A DNA stretch of 15,883 nucleotides from Conidiobolus incongruus B7586 (Eukaryota > Entomophthoromycota > Entomophthoromycetes > Entomophthorales > Conidiobolaceae). Location of the stretch: positions 1 through 15,883 of the forward strand of contig JNEM01016132.1 of the NCBI GenBank assembly GCA_000697335.1. Reading direction: 5' to 3'. The position numbers and the translations under genes were made by a program. Within the stretch, counting starts at the first letter, position 1. Every line of letters begins with the position of its first letter. The notes below the pieces were generated by a model. That model was given only the letters and a program-made list of their open reading frames with translations, searched no databases and was not told where the DNA came from. Positions 9,074 through 15,883 of this stretch are shown piece after piece.

Positions 9074-10744
9074 ATGTCACCTTTAACCACTCTCACAATT
9101 TTTCTAATATTATTTTGGTCAATTATCCACCTCACAAAAATTGCACTACCGCAGCTATTCCAAAATGCATCAGTTTCGACATTCCAGCTAAGGTATTCGA
9201 CAACGAGGTGGAATGCTACATTCCACAGGATAGGCCAAATGTATGACAAATTTTGGCTAATTTGGTTCAATATTGGGTACTGGTTCGGTATGTTGGGTAT
9301 GCTGATAGGATGGCTGGGTTTGTGGATTGTGAGTTGGAAACTGTTGGTCACACTTGTGAGGAAGTTGAGTACTCATTTTTTTTCTAGTTTTTCGATTCTC
9401 GAAAATTTACAAAAGACGGACGATACTGTAGTCATGCCACTAGTAATCTCAGATCATTTGCAAATTGAACGTTTGACTAATTGTGTGTTTAGATACCTGG
9501 TGTTACTATGCCCCTCAATCAATTGCCAACGCTGCTGATTGTACTGCTCATTGTAGGAATTTGGCACGAGTTGGGTCATGGAATAGCTGGTGGCAGGTAA
9601 TTGAATCTTGAAAATATTCCAGTCATGTGCTAATCGTATGCTTTAGAGAGCGCGTCCCAATCCTCAGCTCCGGGTGCTTCCTAACACTTCTATATCCTGG
9701 TGCGTACGTCGAATTGGATCAAACTACACTAGACAATCAATTGTCCAAGTCCCAACTACGTATCATCTTTGCTGGAATTTGGCACAATCTCACCCTAAGT
9801 GTTTTGGGTTATTTAATCCTCATTCTTAATGTTGACATTTTCATATTCCGCCACACATTTTGGAAACTACCTTTGAGAGACGGTATTGGAGTTGTAGAGA
9901 TCAACAACGATAGTCAGGGGCTCTTCCAAGAATTGCCAAAGTTTAGTACAATTCTAAAGGTGAATAACAATACTATGAATTGGTACAATATGACATCGTG
10001 GTCAAGTACATTACTCACACCGTCAAAATCTCGAACCCCTACCAATTCTACGATTGGTTACTGCGTCAAATTGAACGACTTGTTAGACTCTTCGGAAACT
10101 TGCTGTCTACCTCCCTACCCTGCAATGAGTACGCCGTCATCATGTTATTATTCTCTATCGCCCAAATATCCGAGGTTAATGGGATGTCTCCCAATCCACA
10201 TAATAGTAGATCCTGAAGTGACTACATGCCAAACTCAGAGGGAATGCGACCACGACGAGATATGCAGCTTGATTGGCAACTTTCCAACAGATCACAAGCA
10301 TCACTTCACCAAGTTAGATATTTTAAAACCTAATGATAATGGTGTCACTCCCCTAATTCATGTGGGAAGCCCTTTGGAAATATTCGATAAAGGTAAATAC
10401 TCCTACAATTGATAAATGTAATATTAACAATCATATTATTAGTGAAAGTTGCCCAACTACTACCACGTTGGAGCTGGATCCCCTCCAGTATTCCCATTTG
10501 GATACAAACTTTCCTAGCATACGCAACATCCTTATCTATAGCACTCTTCTTCCTCAATGCCTTACCAGCTTTCACACTAGACGGCTACCACGCGCTCAGG
10601 GTAGTTATTCAACACAGATTTACGAAAGTTCACGTAACTACAACGGATGTTAGAGATCTTCCATATTTACATCAGATTGTAGGCATAACTAATTTATTGT
10701 TGGTGTGGTGTATGGTAACCAGTACATTGTGTATTTTAATTTAA
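9074..10744 (+). CDS. MBTPS2: Site-2 protease (MBTPS2-type intramembrane zinc metalloprotease)
   Basis: Exons are 9074-9442, 9493-9596, 9647-10392 and 10443-10744, giving 506 residues (human enzyme 519). All three introns are exactly 50 bp. Seen: an N-terminal membrane segment (about 4-20); a second, tryptophan-rich one (about 70-95); IPGVTMPLNQLP leading to the zinc and catalytic motif GIWHELGHGIAG (His148, Glu149, His152); YPGAYVELD and AGIWHN; a luminal cysteine-rich region (GYCV, ETCCLPP, MGCLP, CQTQREC, EICSL); and FFLNALPAFTLDGYHAL, whose Asp453 is the third zinc ligand in the family's N-P-x-x-x-x-D-G type motif. Known role: second cut, within the membrane, of SREBP/ATF6-type tethered transcription factors, in the Golgi in animals and the secretory membranes in fungi. 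The donor at 9443 (GTAATC) is preferred to an in-phase GTAGTC at 9428, because its intron is 50 bp and resembles the second intron. The gene converges on the crooked-neck gene. It appears intact, and the substrate is not visible here. Confidence 0.95.
9443..9492 (+). other. Intron 1 of the site-2 protease gene (50 bp)
   Basis: Starts GTAATC, has TGACTAAT 18-11 bases before the 3' end, and ends GTTTAG. Phase 0. It joins ...VVMPL to IPGVTMP, matching the family's VVPGINLP. Confidence 0.8.
9597..9646 (+). other. Intron 2 of the site-2 protease gene (50 bp)
   Basis: Starts GTAATT, has TGCTAATC near the 3' end, and ends CTTTAG. It joins GIAGG to RERVPI across a split Arg codon. Confidence 0.9.
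10393..10442 (+). other. Intron 3 of the site-2 protease gene (50 bp)
   Basis: Starts GTAAAT, has ATATTAACA near the 3' end, and ends TATTAG. It joins EIFDK to VKVAQLLP. The upstream frame would otherwise stop shortly after the junction, and the last two conserved membrane segments lie beyond it. Confidence 0.88.
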
Positions 10745-10756
10745 TTGAATGTAAAT

Positions 10757-10762
10757 AATAAA
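10757..10762 (+). terminator. Possible poly(A) signal of the site-2 protease gene
   Basis: AATAAA lies 12 bases after the stop codon. Only 122 bp separate the two convergent stop codons, so the 3' ends must lie close together. Confidence 0.4.
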
Positions 10763-10818
10763 CATAAGATTAAATAATCAATTAAAGTGACTAATTTTAT
10801 ATTTAATTTGAATAATTG

Positions 10819-10824
10819 TTTATT
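10819..10824 (-). terminator. Possible poly(A) signal of the crooked-neck gene
   Basis: Minus-strand AATAAA, followed on the same strand by a second partial copy, lies 42 bases beyond the stop codon at 10867. Candidate only. Confidence 0.35.
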
Positions 10825-10866
10825 TATTTTCTCTAAAATGCGAATAATAATTTATAACCTAACAAC

Positions 10867-12991
10867 TTAACTCTTACTCTCTTGATTAATGCTCTGACCT
10901 TCCTCCTGCTCCTGTCTCTTCTTATGCGCTAAAGCAGCTTGCAAAAATTTGTTTACTTTAGTTGTTGGCTGATCGTCTGGGAAAATGTATTCGTAATACT
11001 CTTCAGTCTCTCCAGTCTCAATACCATTCGTTTCAACTGGTTTTCTCTTCTTCACAATCTTAGGGAATTTGTCCTCAACTTCGCGAAGAGTGTCCTTAGT
11101 ACCATGAACTTGTTCCATTCCCTTCCAAGCATCCAAAAGAGCGACACGCTCTTCTGATAATTTGGCTAGTTTCAAACGGTTATAACCCTCTTGGAAAATT
11201 TCTCGAGCGTTGTCTACCCCACTCTCGTCAGAACTGGCTACCAATTCAAACTGAGCGAAACTAATCCAAACTTTAACATGATTAGTCTTATTCAAAAGTT
11301 TGTGATAAAGTTTCCTAGCGTTGCCAAATTCTTTGAGATCGATTTCAAAGTCTATATAGGCTTTCCAAAGGAGTTCGGGACGGTCAAGTTGGGGCATTTC
11401 CGTGGCCATTTGGAATATTGCTCGACATCGTGGATAATCCTCAAGTGCTTTTTCAAGTTCTGCGAATTTGATCCAGGCTAGACAGTTGAAGGGGTCGAAT
11501 AATAAGTATTTGGTGTATAGGGTGCGAACGCGGTCGAATTCGCGAAGTTGCAGTTCGAGATCGATGTAACCTTTGAATAATTTTTCTTTGGGGCACTTCC
11601 CAATGGAGATACCGAGGGTTTTGCGTGCAGCTGTTAGATTCATTTGACGAATTTCAAAGTGGGCATAGTTGAGCCATACTTTTGCGAATGTGAACTGTTG
11701 GTGGGGAATTATGTCCAGACATGCCTTATAAACAGCTCGAGTTCTGTCAATATCGGCTGCGATGGTTTCTTCGAATACTGCATAGTTAAGCCAGAGGTAG
11801 ATGTAACGGCGCCAAAAACGCTTCTCAGCAACTGGTGGCTTTTGAGCAATGGCACGTTCGTAAACTTCTCGAATACGATCGATGTCGCCCAAATTTTCTT
11901 CGAGACGGATAAAATCGAACCATGTGTCGTACTGATGAGGATTCTGTTCAAGTTCTTCTTCATATTGAACACGACGTCTAGTAGCTACCACATTGGTAAT
12001 GTTGTCACTATCGCCATACTGCTTCTCAAACTGAGTGTATTGTTTATACAATGATTCCGCCTTGGATTTTGGCAATCTTTCCAAAGCGTATTTATATATA
12101 ACTCTAGCTCTCTCATACTCCTTCATCCTACATTCGAACTTAGCGTAAGCAATATAAATTTTCTGATCGATCATATCGTCTCCGAAAAATTCAACGGCAT
12201 TAGCGAAAATCTGTCTCACCCTCTCCAAATTGTTGTGATCTTCCTCGAACTTGGTCCACTTAAGCCAATTCTTGGGATCTGGATGACATTGGACAAACCT
12301 CTGATAAATTTTTCTAGCATTTTCAACTTCGTTGTATCTCAATTCCAATTTGATATAGCTTAACCAAGCTGTTTCATCAGGTTTCCAAGCCATCCAACGT
12401 TCGAAAATTTGTCGAGCTCCTTGAACATTTTCTAACATTTCCTCCATATGGACGTATTTGTACCAGAATTGGTCTACTCTTGGCAATATTGTGACGGTTT
12501 GGTCCAAAAGATTACGTGCTAGATTAATATTCTTGTTCTTGAGTTCCATTTCAATATATTTCAAGCGGATTGTGACATTTCTCTCATCAGCTTCTAAAGC
12601 TCGCATATAGATACTTCTAGCTCTAAATATCAGTGTATTAGTAACATCATTAACCAATAACCCAATGGATCCTTACCTTCTGAGCTCTCCCTGATTCTCC
12701 TCCCACTGGGCATACCTCAACCACGATCCAATGTTCAGCCTATTTTTCCTAATACTATTCTCAAACCCCGTCCTCTTCATCAACTGGTAGTCTGCCAACT
12801 CCTCAGGATCATTTATTTTTTGAACAGGAGCTTTAGGAATAGCTTCCTGTCTCTCCCTAGCTTCGCGTAAAATTTGTTCAGCGGTAATCTGAATTTCTGC
12901 AGCGTATTTGTTTTTGATCTAAATTGGAGTTATAATATGATGAAAAATTTTTAGAGGAATTTTTGGGACTTACTTTGGTTTGATTTGACAT
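10867..12991 (-). CDS. CRNKL1: Crooked-neck/CLF1 pre-mRNA splicing factor (HAT-repeat protein)
   Basis: Exons are 12991-12974 (six codons), 12918-12677 and 12622-10867, giving 671 residues (yeast Clf1 687, fly crooked neck about 700). Seen: the conserved N-terminus IKNKYAAEIQITAEQIL and RTGFENSIRKNR..IGSWLRYAQWEE, followed by a long series of HAT (half-a-TPR) helical repeats with the W..Y..FE and AR.IYERA patterns through most of the protein. Near-invariant blocks include YDTWFDFIRLEE, RYIYLWLNYAVFEE, FTFAKVWLNYAHFE and VKVWISFAQFEL. The C-terminus is acidic and then Lys/Gln-rich (EEYYEYIFPDD). Known role: nuclear scaffold of the NineTeen/Prp19-associated complex, joining and stabilising the active spliceosome. 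The frame is unbroken. Introns of 55 bp (12973-12919) and 54 bp (12676-12623) place the family N-terminus in frame. The gene is convergent with the site-2 protease gene. It is an essential conserved gene, so it also marks this part of the window as core genome. Confidence 0.96.
12623..12676 (-). other. Intron 2 of the crooked-neck gene (54 bp)
   Basis: Starts GTAAGG, has TTACTAATAC close to the yeast-type branch site, and ends ATTTAG. It splits the Arg codon of ELRRARSIY. The length is a multiple of three, but reading through meets TAA at once (AGG TAA). Confidence 0.92.
12919..12973 (-). other. Intron 1 of the crooked-neck gene (55 bp)
   Basis: Starts GTAAGT, has TATAACTCC near the 3' end, and ends ATTTAG. 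It leaves a first coding exon of only 18 nt (MSNQTK), joined in phase 0 to IKNKYAAEIQ. No other in-frame ATG is closer to the conserved N-terminus. Confidence 0.85.
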
Positions 12992-13703
12992 GGTACAAAT
13001 TGATTAAAATGCAGAGAATAAGAAAATCAATTGAAAGAAATGAAAAAGGAATACAATGTCAAACTTTTAACAGTTTATATTTTTAAATTTTTGTAAATTT
13101 TATAAAATTATATATTATATTTGTTAATTCTTTTATATTTGTTGGCAATTGATTTTATTTTTGTATTCAGAATCATTTATGCAAATTTATTAAATCTCGA
13201 TATGGTTTTAATTTTATGGGATCTTTTAATTGATGCTTATAATAAAATAAAATTTTTAAAGTTCTGAATCAAAACATTTTAATGTGCAATGGTTTTACAA
13301 AGAATATATATAAGATCAATATTGAACATAATTTTTTAAATGATTTAGGTTTGAAAATGCTTCATAATACTTATATTTCGTTATATGATATATTATTAAA
13401 TATTCATTCTCTATCGTTTTATCTCTTTCAACTGAATTTTAACATTGTAAATTATTGACTATATTCTGAATTTGAGTTAATATATAATCAAGTTCATATC
13501 TACAATCCTTTAAATTATACTCTTGAATTGTCAAATTTAATTCATTATATAAATGATTATTTCAGTAATATGAAATAATATTGTCAAGTCAACAAAACTC
13601 TTATATTAATTGTGTTGTGTTATATTTGATAATCTTTATATTTATATATATTTTTTATTTATCTTTTTTGTTAATTCAAAATTAAGATATTTATTTATTA
13701 TCT
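12992..13703. other. AT-rich region upstream of the crooked-neck gene, no gene seen
   Basis: About 700 bp between the start codon of the crooked-neck gene and mariner fragment E. It should hold the promoter of that gene, but no motif stands out. No open frame or RNA gene was recognised. Confidence 0.55.
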
Positions 13704-13814
13704 TAAATTTGAAATAATGGAAAATTTTTTAATTTGTGACTTTTCAAATATATTATTAGTTTAAAATGAATAAATATATACAAAGTTAATAGGAAATTAT
13801 ATATTTTTAATATA
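13704..13814 (+). mobile_element. 5' end of mariner E, cut by Tc1-like T2
   Basis: TAAATTTGAAATAATGGAAA and the following 90 bp align with the 5' end of mariner D (14279 onward), including GAAAATTTTTTAATTT of the terminal repeat and the decayed subterminal palindrome. The match ends abruptly at TA, where the terminal repeat of T2 starts. The remainder of E, if kept, must lie beyond the right window edge, after T2. Confidence 0.8.
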
Positions 13815-14278
13815 CACTAACCCTCAAAAGTAAGTCATAAAATTAAAAATATAAATATTTCTATTCATATCTTAATCAATTCTAATTTAAATAAACTTAT
13901 ATTAAATTATATAACTAATATATATTTTTGATTTATAATATAAAATATAAAGTTAAATTTAATTAATTAGTAATTGATATATTAAAACTAAAAGTATACT
14001 TAAGATGAATTATAATTTATAAGTTTTAATATTGATAGAAAAATTAATATTTAATATATTTATTTTTTGCTTTTCTAATCTTTTTAAGTTTATAAGGTAT
14101 AAAGTCAATTAGCTTTTTATATTAAGTAAAATTAATATTATTCTAAACTTCTTAAATATATTCTTAAAATTAATTTAAATTTTTTAATAGGGGAAAACTT
14201 TAATTAATTTTTTTAGTTAATCTTAAAAATATTTAATTAAGATTAAAAGATTAAAAAGATAATTTTATAATATTATTA

Positions 14279-15583
14279 TAAAGTTAAAGAAATGGCAAAT
14301 TTTTTAATTCTTGATTATTCAAACATATTATTAATTTCAAATAAAAAAATATATATAAAACAAATAAGAAAATAAATAGTTTTGAATTATATATATATAT
14401 ATATATATATAATAATTTTTTTGATTAAAAAATCAACTTTTTAAAATTGGTTGTTTAATTTAATTATACTTAAATTAAACAATAATCATCAAAAGTTTTT
14501 TATTTTAGTATTAATAAAACTTAACCACAAACCCTTTTAAATTATTTAAAATTTACAAATAGCTTTTAGTAATGAAATATTATCTAAATCAACAATTTAT
14601 TACTAGGTAAATTATTTTAAAACTAAGAGAGAAACAACCCAAAACCTATTAAAATTTAAAAAATTAATTTCAACTAATATTTTTTTAATAATTAATAAAA
14701 TGAAAAATTATATTACAAGTACCTTTTTATTTTAATTAAAAAATTATTCAGATATTTTAATATTAGTTACATAAGTATTTTATATATATTAAAGCTTAAA
14801 TTAAAATTAATTAATAAAAATATAAAATAAATATCTTATAATTTAACTAAATCTTAAAAAAAGCTAAAGTAGCTATTGCCAAATAAAATTTACTAATATA
14901 TAGCTAGAAACCAAAGCTTTTATAATAAATTATTTCAATTAATGAATTTTAAATTTTTTTGTATAATCCTTTACTAAATCATAAATTAAGGTGTTAGATT
15001 AAATGAAATCAACCCTCTTTATAAATTTTTTTAAATAAATACTTTATTAATAAACAAATATTAATTATTGTAATAGATTATAATAACATATACTATTTTT
15101 ATTTTGTTCTTAAAGGAAAATTAATTAATAGTAAACATTATATTTCTTTTTTAAATAAAACTTTTTTTAATTGGTATTCTAAATATAATTTAAGAAAACC
15201 TATTATTTTTTATAATAATTACAAAATACATAAATTTAAATTGATAAAAAACTTTCTAATTAAAAATAACTGGAAAGAACTACCATATCTAATATATTCA
15301 TTAGATTATAACCTATATAATTATAATTGTTTTATATAATTAAAAAACTAGCTTATAAGAAAAAAATTTCTGCAAGAAAATTTAATTGGTTTATAAAATA
15401 TCAAATTTGAATTTTTAATAAAAAGAACTATTTTTTAAGTCTTACATCTTTACTAAAAGTATAGCAAAAAGTTATTAAAAATAAAAAAATTATTAATTTT
15501 ATATTATATATTTATTTTTATTTTTTATATATTAAAATATTTATTTTTTTCATTCACAAAAAAATCCCAATATTTAAATTACA
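14279..15583 (+). mobile_element. Decayed mariner copy D, inserted in T2
   Basis: About 1305 bp, full length. Its 5' end is TAAAGTTAAAGAAATGGCAA and its 3' end AAAAAAATCCCAATATTTAA...ACA at 15583. TA precedes the 5' end (14277-14278). The flanking sequence on both sides is the Tc1-like T2 and joins up when D is removed. The transposase frame (from about 14474) can be followed throughout but is full of stops. Traces remaining include TCAAAAG...TTTTATTTTA at the N-terminus and the DNC...H counterpart near 15215. It shares subfamily-specific bases with copy A, for example GAGAGAAAC at 14627-14635 and at 51-59. Confidence 0.92.
14389..14411. repeat. (AT)n microsatellite inside mariner D
   Basis: Eleven AT units in the 5' untranslated part of the element. 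Copy B has shorter TA runs at the matching place (6800-6814 and 6843-6854), so this is an expansion of an element-borne repeat. Confidence 0.85.
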
Positions 15584-15883
15584 AAATAATAGTTATTTTG
15601 TTAATTTTAAATCATTTAATAATAAAATTTAAAATATAACCAAAGGTATTATTTTATTAGAAAATAATATTTAATTTACTTAACTTATATTACTTAATAA
15701 TTTTTTTATTTTATTATTTAAAATTTTTTATTATATTTTAATATTAATCCTTTTATTAACTTTATAAAAATACTTTACACCTAAAGATAATATATATCCT
15801 TAAATGATAATTAACCTATTATTATATTTTTAAGTTATAATAACATAATAGTTATAAAGTAGTTTTTTTATTTTTTTTGAAAT

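Larger units (their letters stand above)
13815..15883 (-). mobile_element. Tc1-like transposon T2, interrupted by mariner D, runs off window
   Basis: CACTAACCCTCAAAAGTAAG begins a sequence collinear with T1. 13815-14278 matches T1 3917-4380 (left inverted repeat and 3' end of the transposase relic). After mariner D, 15584-15883 continues with T1 4373-4668. The N-terminal half of the transposase and the right inverted repeat lie outside the window. It is decayed, with the same kinds of change as T1 but at partly different sites, so the two are independent insertions and not a segmental duplication. Confidence 0.9.

Noticed and set aside
9043-9351. Minus-strand open frame of 102 codons
   Set aside because: Antisense of the site-2 protease first exon, with no family resemblance; the plus strand encodes the conserved protein.
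9428-9492. Longer first intron of the site-2 protease, starting GTAGTC at 9428
   Set aside because: It is in phase and possible, but GTAATC at 9443 gives a 50-bp intron like the other two and a donor matching intron 2, so 9443 is preferred.
11191-12054. Plus-strand open frames inside the crooked-neck gene
   Set aside because: Shadows of a strongly conserved coding exon on the opposite strand; no recognisable product.
1-15883. Alternative genetic code with TAA/TAG read as Gln, suggested by many transposon frames having stops where Gln is expected
   Set aside because: The host genes end at TAA, use normal Gln codons and contain no internal TAA or TAG. Stops in the transposons also replace Trp, which fits mutation and not recoding.
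13815-15883. Segmental duplication as the reason for the shared sequence between the left and right parts of the window
   Set aside because: The shared parts start and end exactly at transposon termini, occur in different order and orientation, and the flanks differ; independent insertions explain them.

Overview
The window is eukaryotic nuclear DNA. It holds three intron-containing protein genes set in extremely A+T-rich DNA that is largely built from decayed cut-and-paste transposons. The seven introns I can place are all very short (47-55 bp; the three in the site-2 protease gene are exactly 50 bp). All are GT...AG, most begin GTAA and end in TTAG, and several have a CTAAT/TTAAC-like branch site near the 3' end. 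Compact introns with that branch site, a standard genetic code and a SABATH methyltransferase fit a fungus best, probably not a well-studied Dikarya model. Lineage cannot be fixed from the sequence, and another protist with compact introns is not excluded.

Layout: (1) 1-1012, a decayed mariner copy (A) whose 5' end lies left of the window. (2) 1335-2486, minus strand, a three-exon SABATH-family SAM-dependent carboxyl methyltransferase of 350 residues, standing alone. (3) 2487-3916, AT-rich DNA without a recognisable gene. (4) 3917-5484, a complete but decayed Tc1-like element (T1) with about 206-bp inverted repeats of IR/DR type. (5) about 5603-8126, two mariner elements in the same orientation: the young copy B (5614-6921, 1308 bp, one reading frame with three stops) apparently inserted in the terminal repeat of a much older copy C. 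(6) 8127-9073, AT-rich DNA without a recognisable gene. (7) 9074-12991, the conserved gene block: a four-exon site-2 protease (MBTPS2 type, 506 residues, plus strand) and, convergent with it across only 122 bp, a three-exon crooked-neck/CLF1 HAT-repeat splicing factor (671 residues, minus strand). (8) 13704-15883, a three-layer nest: mariner fragment E is split by Tc1-like copy T2, and T2 is split by mariner copy D.

The three host genes do not form a pathway. Site-2 protease performs intramembrane cleavage of membrane-tethered transcription factors, the crooked-neck protein is a scaffold of the spliceosome, and the methyltransferase probably O-methylates a small carboxylic acid. The clearest contrast in the window is between the gene islands, with balanced codon use, and the transposon-derived DNA. 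The older transposon copies differ from the youngest mainly by C-to-T and G-to-A changes. I found no sign of a wholly new system. The most informative points are the nested transposon stratigraphy, the architecture of the mariner and Tc1 ends, and the isolated SABATH gene with a short first exon that is easy to miss.
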